From: Terrisporobacter petrolearius
Lineage (GTDB): Bacteria; Bacillota; Clostridia; Peptostreptococcales; Peptostreptococcaceae
Assembly: GCF_032598785.1 (NCBI RefSeq)
Contig: NZ_CP102984.1
DNA: 64,000 nucleotides
Reading direction: 5' to 3' (one strand)
The position numbers and the translations under genes were made by a program. The stretch's first letter is position 1. Every line of letters begins with the position of its first letter. Positions 44,289 through 52,971 of this stretch are shown one piece after another. Below the pieces are notes generated by a model. The model had not been told where the DNA came from. It saw only the letters and a program-made list of their open reading frames with translations, and ran no database searches.

Positions 44289-45995
44289 TTAAGCTATATT
44301 ATCGCTTTGAATGGTATATAAACTATAGAAATATCCTTTTTGATTTAATAGATCATAGAAACTACCCATTTCAATGATTTTTCCATTTTTCATCACAATA
44401 ATTTCGTCATAATTAATTAAAATACTTTTGATTAACTTATGAGTTACTGTTATTAAAGTTAAATCATTTAGGTCTAAAAGGGATTTCTCCAAGTTATAAG
44501 CTGTTTCATTATCAAGGGCAGAAGTAGATTCATCTAAAATTAGTATTTGTGTATTATTTATTAAAGCTCTTGCAATAGCAATTCTTTGCTTTTCACCACC
44601 TGATAATTTATTTCCATTTTCACCAACTAAAGAATTAATTCCTTTAGGTAATCTATTAATCAATTTACTTAATCCAGATCTTTCACATGAACTTAAAATT
44701 TCATCATCACTATGATTAGAATAAAGTCTTATGTTTTCTTTTATGCTATCATCAAACATAAATACATTTTGTTGAATCATAGAAATATTTTTATATAAGT
44801 CAGAGCTATAAATATTTTTTAAATCATTATGGTCAATAATTATTTTTCCTTCATAATCACTATAATATCTCATTAGAAGCTTTATCAAAGTACTTTTACC
44901 AGATCCACTTTCACCAACAATAGCATACTTTTTATTCTTATTTATTTTTAAATTAATATCATCTAAGGCTTTTCTTTCTTCGCTATAAGAAAAGTTAAGG
45001 TTTTTAATTTCTATAGAATTTGTAAAATTATCTAACTTGGTATTTTCAAAACTATCTTTAGTATCTTCTAAAATATTTTCTATTTTATTAGCGATAAGGG
45101 ATACAGACCTAATTTGATTTATTAATGATATACTCAATTTTACAGGACCAACAATATGAGTGCTTAGTTGAATGATTATTATAGCAGTACCAACAGTTAT
45201 ACTTTTTTTGTACATAAGATATCCACCAAGAAGAAGAACTCCTAGATAAATAGTAACGCTAAATGACAAAGAAAACCCTCTTATTATTGCCTCTAAAACA
45301 GAGTAATTTTTCTTAGAAGTTTCCACGTTATTTGATGCAGTATTAAAAATCTCGTTAATTTTATTACTTATATTAAACCCTTTAATTACTTCAAATCCAG
45401 AAAATAAATCTTTTGTAACTGAAGTGACCTGCTCTAAATTTTCAGAGTACTCATTTTTTTGAAGAACTAATTTTTTTGATAAAGCATTGGGGATAATAAA
45501 CCCTAAAATTCCAAAAATAGAAATAAAAATTACTATACTTGGACTAATTGAAAATAATACAACTAATGAAATTGTAAAGGATATAATACATGATATAACT
45601 TGGAAAAGATTATTAAAAAAGCTATCTTCTATGATTTTTATATCATTATATAAAATAGAAATATATTTTCCGCTGTTATCTAAAGAAAAGTCTTTTATAT
45701 CCTTATTTATTACTTTAGAAAAAATGTCTGTTCTAAGATAATTTACAGTATTTTTAATATAGGAAGACATAACAAGACCATCTATATATTCTGTTACAAA
45801 CATAATTATTATTAAAGATATACTAGTTACAGTAATAGTTGAAAACTTACTACTGTCACCACTTGCAAATATATCTACTATAAACCCCATTAGAAAATCA
45901 AAGCAAATACTTGATAGAGCAACTAAAGAGATGGTTATTATTCTACATAAAAATTGATATTTATACTTTAATGTATATTGCCATAAAGTTTTCAT
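44289..45995 (-). CDS. ABC exporter, fused membrane and ATPase domains
   Basis: A 568-residue half-transporter on the minus strand. Residues ~1-310 hold about six membrane spans; residues ~330-568 are the ATPase with Walker A GESGSGKST, signature KLSGGEKQRIAIARAL, Walker B ILILDESTSALD and H-loop TVTHKL. It belongs to the lipid/multidrug/peptide exporter class and would act as a dimer. No partner half-transporter or peptide gene adjoins it, so its cargo is unknown. A GGAGGC ribosome site precedes the ATG. Confidence 0.88.
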   Translation of the reverse strand: MKTLWQYTLKYKYQFLCRIITISLVALSSICFDFLMGFIVDIFASGDSSKFSTITVTSISLIIIMFVTEYIDGLVMSSYIKNTVNYLRTDIFSKVINKDIKDFSLDNSGKYISILYNDIKIIEDSFFNNLFQVISCIISFTISLVVLFSISPSIVIFISIFGILGFIIPNALSKKLVLQKNEYSENLEQVTSVTKDLFSGFEVIKGFNISNKINEIFNTASNNVETSKKNYSVLEAIIRGFSLSFSVTIYLGVLLLGGYLMYKKSITVGTAIIIIQLSTHIVGPVKLSISLINQIRSVSLIANKIENILEDTKDSFENTKLDNFTNSIEIKNLNFSYSEERKALDDINLKINKNKKYAIVGESGSGKSTLIKLLMRYYSDYEGKIIIDHNDLKNIYSSDLYKNISMIQQNVFMFDDSIKENIRLYSNHSDDEILSSCERSGLSKLINRLPKGINSLVGENGNKLSGGEKQRIAIARALINNTQILILDESTSALDNETAYNLEKSLLDLNDLTLITVTHKLIKSILINYDEIIVMKNGKIIEMGSFYDLLNQKGYFYSLYTIQSDNIA

Positions 45996-46187
45996 AATGC
46001 CTCCTTAAAATTTTAATATGATAAATTTTAATACGTTAAGATTTATTATACATGTATTTTGTTGAATTAAGTAATAAAGATTTATTGAAGTGTTTAAATA
46101 TATTAACTATAATGGATTTAGATATTTAAATTTACAAACAATAGATTTGTAATAATTATTGTAAATATTGAAAAGGGGATAAAAAGT

Positions 46188-47531
46188 ATGAACTTAAATA
46201 ATAGATTAGATATAATTCAATCACAAAAGCTTGTTATGACAACTCAATTAAAACAATCCCTAGATATTTTAAACATGAGCAATTTAGAGTTAGAGGATGA
46301 AATAAAAAGAGAATCAGAAGAAAATCCAGTCTTAGAAATAGAAAATAAGGAAGATATAGATTGGGAGGAATTTGCTAAAAATATTGATAATAAAAGTTAC
46401 AATATAAAAAATTATGATTTAGATAATGATTTTACCTTAGAAAACTTGGCAAGATATGAAAGTAATCTATATGATTATGTTAAAGAACAGTTATCGCTTT
46501 TAAAATTAAGTAACAAAGAAAAAGAAGTTTGTGAGTACATTGTTGATTGCTTAGATAATGATGGATATTTGGGAACTGATGAAAAATTCATACTTGATGA
46601 ATTAAATATAGATAACAATTATTTTGAGGAGTGTTTAAAAAATATTCAGCAATTAGAACCTAGTGGAATAGGGTCTAGGAGTCTTAGTGAATGCTTGCTA
46701 ATTCAAATGAAGAACAAAAACATAAACGATGATATTTTAAAATCTATTATAACTGAAGATTTAAATTTAATAGGACAAAATAAAATAAAATTTATTAGCA
46801 AAAAGTATGATATAAGCATTGAAGAGTGTGTAGAATATATTGAACAAATTAAAGAATTCGACCCTAAACCAGGAAGATTATGTAGCAATGAAAAAACAGT
46901 TTATATTCAACCAGATGTTACTGTAAGAAAAATTGATGGAGAATTTATTGTTTATATGAATGATAATGATAATTTTCACTTATGCATAAATAATTATTAT
47001 AAAAGCGTACTAACTAGCTCTTCATCTGATGAAAATGCTAAAGAGTTTATAAAAAATAAACTTAATCATGCTCTTAATCTTTTGAAAAACATAGAAACAA
47101 GAAAAAGTACCATATTAAAAATAGCAGAAGTAATAGTAAGAGAACAAAAAGAGTTTTTTAATAAGGGAGCTAAATATATTAAACCAATGAGATTGAAAGA
47201 TATAGCCTTAGATCTTGGATATCATGAGTCTACTATTAGTAGAGGTATTAATAGTAAATATATGTTAACACCCTTTGGCTTATTTGAATTTAAATACTTT
47301 TTTAGTACAGCAATCCAAAGCGATGAAGAAGAAGGAACATCAAGTACTAAAATTAAAAATATGATAAAAGAGTTTATAAATAAAGAAGATAAACTAAAGC
47401 CTTTAAGTGATGACAAAATATGCAAATTATTAAAAGATAAAGGAATAACAGTGGCCAGAAGAACAGTAGCAAAATATAGAGAAGAAATGAATATATTATC
47501 TTCTTCTAAAAGAAAACGATTTGTTAAATAG
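46188..47531 (+). CDS. rpoN: RNA polymerase sigma-54 factor
   Basis: A 447-residue sigma-54. The N-terminal Gln-rich activator-interacting region is MTTQLKQSLDILNMSNLEL; an acidic stretch follows, then the core-binding domain (QLEPSGIGSRSLSECL, FDPKPGR). The HTH is LKDIALDLGYHESTISRGI, and the C-terminal RpoN box reads ARRTVAKYREEMNI. In Stickland clostridia sigma-54 serves several amino-acid catabolic operons with enhancer-binding activators; none is encoded in this window. An AAAGGGG site precedes the ATG. Confidence 0.93.
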   Translation: MNLNNRLDIIQSQKLVMTTQLKQSLDILNMSNLELEDEIKRESEENPVLEIENKEDIDWEEFAKNIDNKSYNIKNYDLDNDFTLENLARYESNLYDYVKEQLSLLKLSNKEKEVCEYIVDCLDNDGYLGTDEKFILDELNIDNNYFEECLKNIQQLEPSGIGSRSLSECLLIQMKNKNINDDILKSIITEDLNLIGQNKIKFISKKYDISIEECVEYIEQIKEFDPKPGRLCSNEKTVYIQPDVTVRKIDGEFIVYMNDNDNFHLCINNYYKSVLTSSSSDENAKEFIKNKLNHALNLLKNIETRKSTILKIAEVIVREQKEFFNKGAKYIKPMRLKDIALDLGYHESTISRGINSKYMLTPFGLFEFKYFFSTAIQSDEEEGTSSTKIKNMIKEFINKEDKLKPLSDDKICKLLKDKGITVARRTVAKYREEMNILSSSKRKRFVK

Positions 47532-47549
47532 GCAAATAGGAGGAAATAT

Positions 47550-48089
47550 ATGAAGGAATTAATGGATTTATTTATTGCATTTGCAAGAGTTGGTGTATTG
47601 ACATTTGGAGGTGGATATGCAATGCTTCCAATTTTACAAAGAGAAATTGTAGAAAAAAATGATTGGGCAACTGATGAAGAACTTATGGATTACTATGCAA
47701 TAGGACAATGTACTCCAGGTGTAATAGCTGTAAATACAGCCACATTTATAGGACAGAAAAATAAAGGCATAGTAGGAGGCGTTGTTGCAACACTAGGTGT
47801 TGTAATGCCATCTCTTGTTATAATAACGGCAATTGCAGCCTTTATAAGTAATTTTTCTGACCTAGCAATAGTAAAAAATGCATTTGCAGGAGTCAGAGTA
47901 TGTGTTTGCGTGCTTATATTTAATGCTGTAGTTAAACTATGGAAAAGCTCAGTAGTTGACAAGGCTACTCTTATTATTTTTGTTGGTGTATTTTTAGGTT
48001 CTGTATTTACAGACTTATCACCAATATTATTTGTGGTTATTACTGCTATAGCTGGTATAATAGTAAAAAATATGGAGGTGAAACATTAA
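47550..48089 (+). CDS. Chromate transporter family protein, first half
   Basis: A 179-residue membrane protein of the short CHR type. The hallmark FARVGVLTFGGGYAMLPIL at the N-terminus is followed by YAIGQCTPGVIAVNTATFIG and about five spans. Short CHR proteins work as pairs encoded by adjacent genes. It starts 18 bases after rpoN with an AGGAGG site and may be co-transcribed. Chromate is the named family substrate, but sulfate-like or other anions are possible. Confidence 0.88.
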   Translation: MKELMDLFIAFARVGVLTFGGGYAMLPILQREIVEKNDWATDEELMDYYAIGQCTPGVIAVNTATFIGQKNKGIVGGVVATLGVVMPSLVIITAIAAFISNFSDLAIVKNAFAGVRVCVCVLIFNAVVKLWKSSVVDKATLIIFVGVFLGSVFTDLSPILFVVITAIAGIIVKNMEVKH

Positions 48090-48673
48090 TGATTTATCTT
48101 CAATTATTTTTTGAGTTTTTTAAGACGGGGTTATTTGCAGTAGGAGGTGGAATGGCAACACTTCCTTTTCTTTATGATATGGCAGACAAAACAGGATGGT
48201 TCACATCAGGTCAACTTGCAGATATGATAGCAGTTTCAGAATCAACACCAGGGCCAATAGGTGTAAATATGGCTACATATGTAGGATATACAACAGCAGG
48301 AATAGGAGGAGGGATAATAGCAACTTTAGGACTTGTAATACCATCCATCATAATTATCATAATAATATCTTATTTTTTAAAATCTTTTAGAGAAAATAAA
48401 TATATAGATGCAGCATTTTATGGTCTTCGTCCAGCATCTACAGGACTTATTGCAGCTGCAGGTATGACTGTAGTTACGATAACGTTACTTCAAATGGATT
48501 TATTTAAAAGTAGTGGGAAAATATTAGATTTATTCAACTGGAAATCTTTGATACTAGCAATAATAATTTATTTGTTATCAAATAATATAAAACAAACTAA
48601 AAAACTTCATCCAGTATTCTTTATAGCGGGATCTGCTATAGTAGGAATAATATTTGGATTTGCAGGTGTATAA
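48089..48673 (+). CDS. Chromate transporter family protein, second half
   Basis: A 194-residue partner of the preceding protein with the matching motifs FKTGLFAVGGGMATLPFLY and SESTPGPIGVNMATYVGY, and about five spans. Its ATG overlaps the preceding stop codon by one base (TAATG), indicating translational coupling and equal production of the two halves. A strong hairpin terminator follows. Confidence 0.88.
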   Translation: MIYLQLFFEFFKTGLFAVGGGMATLPFLYDMADKTGWFTSGQLADMIAVSESTPGPIGVNMATYVGYTTAGIGGGIIATLGLVIPSIIIIIIISYFLKSFRENKYIDAAFYGLRPASTGLIAAAGMTVVTITLLQMDLFKSSGKILDLFNWKSLILAIIIYLLSNNIKQTKKLHPVFFIAGSAIVGIIFGFAGV

Positions 48674-48675
48674 AA

Positions 48676-48718
48676 GTAGCATGAGGAGCAATAAAAATTA
48701 TTGCTCCTCATACTACTT
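48676..48718. terminator. Terminator after the chromate transporter pair
   Basis: AGTAGCATGAGGAGCAAT pairs with ATTGCTCCTCAT and outer CTACT around a short A-rich loop, then TTT. Confidence 0.8.
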
Positions 48719-48800
48719 TAAAGATTAAAAATAATTTTAATATTTAAAGAATGGGTATAATATTTTTAAGCATAAGTCAATGAGTAAATAGGAGAATAAA

Positions 48801-49496
48801 ATGAAATATAATAATATGATAAAAGCTAAGTTTATAGAAAGACCTAACAGATTTGTAGCTTATTGCGATATAAATGGGGAAGTTGAAAAAATTCATGTGA
48901 AAAATACAGGTAAATGTAAAGAGCTATTAGTACCTGGATATGAAGTATATTTAGAAAAAAGTAATAATCCTGCTAGAGCAACAAAATATTCTCTGATAGC
49001 AGTTAAAAAAGGTGATAGACTAATTAATATGGACTCTCAAGTAACTAATAAAATGGTTTATGAAGCTCTAGAAGGTAAATCATTAATATTGCCAGGATTC
49101 GATGAAGAAATAACTTTAATAAAACCAGAAAAAACATACGGTAATTCTAGATTTGATGTTTATGTAGAAGGAAATACTAAAAAAGCATTTATAGAAGTTA
49201 AGGGATGCACGCTAGAAATAGATGGTGTAGTAAAATTTCCAGATGCAAAGACAGAAAGAGGAGTCAAACACGTTAAAGAGTTAATAAAAGCTAAGGAGGA
49301 AGGTTATTTAGCCTACATAATTCTTGTTATTCAAATGGAGGATGTACTTTATTTCACTCCCAATGTAGATATGCACAAAGAATTTGGGGATGCGCTGAAA
49401 GAAGCAGATGAAAAAGGAGTTAAAGTTCTAGCTTACGATTCAAAAGTAGAAATTGATAATATAACACTTAATAACCCTGTAAAAGTAATTTTATAA
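48801..49496 (+). CDS. sfsA: Sugar fermentation stimulation protein SfsA
   Basis: A 231-residue protein of the SfsA family. It has an N-terminal OB-like part (KAKFIERPNRFVAYC, HVKNTGKCKELLVPG) and a nuclease-like part with SRFDVYVE and KAFIEVKGCTLE, followed by FPDAKTERGVKHVKEL. The family is named for an E. coli phenotype and contains DNA/RNA-binding and nuclease-like folds; the function is not settled. A GGAG site precedes the ATG. It is an isolated gene with a ~200-base AT-rich leader to the next gene. Confidence 0.9.
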   Translation: MKYNNMIKAKFIERPNRFVAYCDINGEVEKIHVKNTGKCKELLVPGYEVYLEKSNNPARATKYSLIAVKKGDRLINMDSQVTNKMVYEALEGKSLILPGFDEEITLIKPEKTYGNSRFDVYVEGNTKKAFIEVKGCTLEIDGVVKFPDAKTERGVKHVKELIKAKEEGYLAYIILVIQMEDVLYFTPNVDMHKEFGDALKEADEKGVKVLAYDSKVEIDNITLNNPVKVIL

Positions 49497-49703
49497 AAAG
49501 AAGGTAAAGCTACTAAAATACGTGAAAATTACAACAATATAATTGATAAATTTACTAAATGAAGTTAAGATACTATTGTAAAGCAAAATATTTTGAAAAT
49601 AATTGAAAAATACTGACAAAATATTGTATAAATCTATAAGTATTTGAAATTTTAATGGTATAATATAAAAAAGTAAGATTATTAGGTGAAAGGATGTAGA
49701 ATA

Positions 49704-50966
49704 ATGACTAAAGAATTATCTATGCAAGAACTGCTAGACCAACAAGAACAACTACTTAGTTCAATAAAAGTTGGAGAAACTATAGCAGGAACTATAACTA
49801 AAATAAATAATGATGAAGTAACTGTAGGACTTAATATAGGTTTTGACGGAGTAATCCCAGTAAGTGAATTAAACTTACAAAAAAATCAAGAAATATCTGA
49901 TGTATATAAAGTTGGAGATGAAATATCTGCTATTATAACTAAAGTATCAGAAAAAGACTGCACATTAAAACTATCTAAATTAAGATTAGATATGGTAGCT
50001 GATAAAAAAGAATTGGAAAATGCACATGCGGAACATAAAATATTAACTACAAATGTAGTGAAAACTATACAAAGAGGGGTATTTGCTGCATACAAATCAG
50101 TTGAAATATTCATACCAATATCTCAATTAAATACTAAGTTTGTAAGTGATACAAAAGAATATAAAGATGCTAATTTAGAAGTTTATATAATAGAATTCAA
50201 CGAAAAAGCTAATAAAATAGTAGGTTCACATAGAGAAGTATTACAAGAACGTTTAGATCAAGAAAGAAAAGTTAGAAAAGAAAGAATTCAAGCTGAAAGA
50301 GAAGAACAAAGACAAAAAGCGAGAGAAGAAAGAGCTGCAGAAAAAGCTAGAGTTAAAGCAGAGAAAGATGCTTTAGTTGATTCTTTAGAAGTTGGACAAA
50401 AAAGACACGGGAAAGTAACTAATATAGTAAGTTACGGAGCTTTCATCGATTTAGGTGGAGTTGAAGGTTTAGCTCATATAAACAACTTATCTTGGAAGAG
50501 AGTAGAATCTGTAGAAGACGTGCTACAAGTTGGACAAGAAGTTGATGTTTATATATTAGATGCAAACAAAGAAACAGGAAGAATTGGCTTAGCATTAAAA
50601 GACATAAACAATGATCCATGGGATTTAATAGCTAAAGAAGTAAATGTTGACGATATAATAACTGGAAAAGTTGTTAGAATAATAGACAGAGGTGCTTTTG
50701 TTGAAATAAAAGAAGGCGTAGAAGCATACTTGCCAATATCTCACTTAAAAGAAGAAAGAGTTGCAAATGTAAGTAGTGTTGTAAATCCTGGAGATGAAGT
50801 AACAGTTAGAGTATTAACTTTCGATCCATCTCACAAGAGAATGTCTGTATCTATAAAAGACGTTAATAAAGAGCCAGAAGAAGATTACAGTGAATTCTTA
50901 AACAAAGAAGAAGGCTTAGGATCAACTATAGGTGATTTATTAAAAGGAAAGCTAGATAATCAATAA
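49704..50966 (+). CDS. rpsA: Ribosomal protein S1 homologue (four S1 domains)
   Basis: A 420-residue RNA-binding protein with four S1 domains at about 22-92, 105-180, 245-315 and 327-400. The third (GKVTNIVSYGAFIDLGGVEG) and fourth (GKVVRIIDRGAFVEIKEGVE) are clearest. Between the second and third lies a highly charged helix of ~50 residues (Glu/Arg/Lys-rich, ~190-240), likely coiled. It should aid translation initiation or mRNA binding. ATG 49704 follows GAAAGGA; the GTG at 49686 overlaps that site. Confidence 0.88.
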   Translation: MTKELSMQELLDQQEQLLSSIKVGETIAGTITKINNDEVTVGLNIGFDGVIPVSELNLQKNQEISDVYKVGDEISAIITKVSEKDCTLKLSKLRLDMVADKKELENAHAEHKILTTNVVKTIQRGVFAAYKSVEIFIPISQLNTKFVSDTKEYKDANLEVYIIEFNEKANKIVGSHREVLQERLDQERKVRKERIQAEREEQRQKAREERAAEKARVKAEKDALVDSLEVGQKRHGKVTNIVSYGAFIDLGGVEGLAHINNLSWKRVESVEDVLQVGQEVDVYILDANKETGRIGLALKDINNDPWDLIAKEVNVDDIITGKVVRIIDRGAFVEIKEGVEAYLPISHLKEERVANVSSVVNPGDEVTVRVLTFDPSHKRMSVSIKDVNKEPEEDYSEFLNKEEGLGSTIGDLLKGKLDNQ

Positions 50967-50982
50967 TAATAATAAACACACT

Positions 50983-51013
50983 TAAGCCATATTGCAAAAG
51001 CTATATGGCTTTT
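50983..51013 (+). terminator. Terminator of the S1-like gene
   Basis: AAGCCATAT pairs with ATATGGCTT, then TTT. Confidence 0.7.
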
Positions 51014-51051
51014 AACATATGATAAATTTTGCAATGAAGGAGAAGACGGAA

Positions 51052-51765
51052 ATGAAGGGTATAATTGATTTACACACTCATGCTATATCTAGTGGGCATG
51101 CATATAGCACAGTGAAAGAAAACATAGAATATGCCAAAATAAACGGTTTAAAATACTATGGTTTATCTGATCATGGCATAAATATGCCAGGTGGGCCTCA
51201 TCTATTTTACTTTCAAAATTTAAAAGTATTACCGAGAGAAATAGACGGTGTTAGAATTCTTAAAGGAATGGAAGCTAACGTTATAGATTATGATGGAAAA
51301 ATTGATGTTGAAATTGATAAGTATATAAAAGGTTTAGACTATATAATAGCAAGCCTTCACACAGTATGTTTGGAGCCTGGAACAAAAGAAGAAAATACTA
51401 GAGCAACATTAAATGCTATGGACCATGAGTTAGTAAAGATTATAGGTCATCCAGATGATGGAAGATATTTATTAGATTATGAAGCTATTGTTAAAAAAGC
51501 AAAGGAAAAGAATATATTATTAGAGGTAAATAATTCATCACTAAATTCAGAGTCATTTAGACCAAATGCTCGTGAAAATTATATAGAGCTACTTAATTTA
51601 TGTAAAGAACATCAGGTAAAGATTATTTTAGGAAGCGATGCTCATATTTGCTATCAAGTTGGTATTTTTGATAATGCAGAAAAGTTACTTGATGAGGTTG
51701 ATTTTCCAAAAGAATTAGTTATCAATTATCATGAAGATGAGATATTAAAATTTTTTAAATTATAA
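51052..51765 (+). CDS. PHP-domain phosphatase (YcdX-like)
   Basis: A 237-residue PHP protein with the metal motifs IIDLHTHAISSGHAYS, LSDHGINMPGGPH, ASLHTV, IIGHPDDGRY, LEVNNSS and LGSDAHICYQVG, the arrangement of YcdX-type trinuclear zinc phosphatases. Substrate unknown. It is a different subfamily from the PHP gene at 7423. The start at 51052 follows AAGGAG; the ATG at 51019 has no ribosome site. Confidence 0.85.
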   Translation: MKGIIDLHTHAISSGHAYSTVKENIEYAKINGLKYYGLSDHGINMPGGPHLFYFQNLKVLPREIDGVRILKGMEANVIDYDGKIDVEIDKYIKGLDYIIASLHTVCLEPGTKEENTRATLNAMDHELVKIIGHPDDGRYLLDYEAIVKKAKEKNILLEVNNSSLNSESFRPNARENYIELLNLCKEHQVKIILGSDAHICYQVGIFDNAEKLLDEVDFPKELVINYHEDEILKFFKL

Positions 51766-51787
51766 AATTAAAATATAAATTTTAACT

Positions 51788-51820
51788 AAAGCCATACTAT
51801 GAATTAGCATGGCTTTTATT
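51788..51820. terminator. Terminator between convergent genes
   Basis: AAAGCCAT pairs with ATGGCTTT, followed by TATTTT. It serves the PHP gene and lies just beyond the end of the minus-strand protease gene. Confidence 0.7.
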
Positions 51821-51828
51821 TTGCAATT

Positions 51829-52704
51829 TTAATTTTTACTTTCTACTATAAATCCTGTATTAATTTTAGGAGCAAATCCTCCACGGAGATGTTTTTTATT
51901 TTTAAGTATAAACTTAATAAAGAAGAACATTCCTACAACAAATAATACTGAGCCAAATAATAAAGAAACCATGGCATCTGTATTAGTTAATGGAGTAGTA
52001 TTAGTGGCTGAATGAATATTTAGTTGAGGTAAAAATGCAACTAAATTATTAAAAAAATGAACAGTCATTGGAATTAGTATATTTTTATATTTTATGTATA
52101 AAATACAACAAGCAATCCCGAAAACAAAAGCACCAATTACAGCTAATTCAATATGTAAAAGTCCAAATACCAAAGAAGAGATAGCCATTCCTATGTAAAT
52201 ATTAAACTTTCTGCTAATTCTTTTAAAAATAATAGCTCTAAAAAATAATTCTTCCATAATAGGAGCACCAACAACAGTAATTAGCATGGATATAGATAAA
52301 CCAGTATAAGTAGAAACTTCTGATACAGATGACTCAGACAGAAGTTCATTTAACATATTTGGAAAAGTAAAATAAACGATGCCAATTGATAATAAACTAA
52401 TACCCATAGAAAGACATAGTTGAGTAGCAATAACGCTACCTAGTTCTCTTATATTTACTTTTTTAAAATAATCTTTAATCATTAATTGTAACTTATTTTT
52501 ATTAACTCTAAATTTGTACAAAAGTACAAGTATAAATAAACTTGTAGATATTAAAGATAATAAATTATCATTGTCTATTAAATTAATATCATTAGTAAAG
52601 TAAATAATAAAAGCTCCTAAAATTACAATGATCATAGTGAGAACATACCAAAATAGGGCTGGTATAATCTTAACTTCGTTAAATTCTTTTGTAAAATCTA
52701 ACAT
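51829..52704 (-). CDS. CPBP family intramembrane metalloprotease
   Basis: A 291-residue membrane protein with about eight spans. The CPBP/CAAX-protease motifs are APIMEELFFRAIIFKR (EExxxR, ~152), FGLLHIE (FxxxH) and a late HFFNN. The family includes prenyl-protein proteases and bacteriocin self-immunity proteins; which applies is unclear. The start at 52704 has AGGAGG 6 bases ahead; the upstream ATG at 52740 has none. It is a single gene, divergent from ftsH. Confidence 0.87.
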   Translation of the reverse strand: MLDFTKEFNEVKIIPALFWYVLTMIIVILGAFIIYFTNDINLIDNDNLLSLISTSLFILVLLYKFRVNKNKLQLMIKDYFKKVNIRELGSVIATQLCLSMGISLLSIGIVYFTFPNMLNELLSESSVSEVSTYTGLSISMLITVVGAPIMEELFFRAIIFKRISRKFNIYIGMAISSLVFGLLHIELAVIGAFVFGIACCILYIKYKNILIPMTVHFFNNLVAFLPQLNIHSATNTTPLTNTDAMVSLLFGSVLFVVGMFFFIKFILKNKKHLRGGFAPKINTGFIVESKN

Positions 52705-52835
52705 ATTGTTCCTCCTAATATTTATATAATAATAATTCACAATAAATTCATACTAACACTATATAATTATTTATTATAAAAAATGTGAAAAATACACAAA
52801 ATCAATATAAACATAAAAATATAGTATCAGAAACA

Positions 52836-52864
52836 TTGACAAAATACCTTATTAATTTTACTAT
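52836..52864 (+). promoter_or_regulatory. Candidate ftsH promoter
   Basis: TTGACA (52836-52841), 17 bases, TACTAT (52859-52864), about 108 bases before the ftsH ATG. Confidence 0.6.
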
Positions 52865-52971
52865 CTTATATAAGTCATTTTATAGCTTTATAACATTATA
52901 TTTAATGTTTAAGACATATATGATGGGTATATATAGTAATAAATACAGAATAATTATCTAGGAGATATCTT

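Noticed and set aside
45487..45741. Plus-strand frame inside the ABC exporter gene
   Set aside because: It is a shadow of the minus-strand membrane domain with no start signals or homology.
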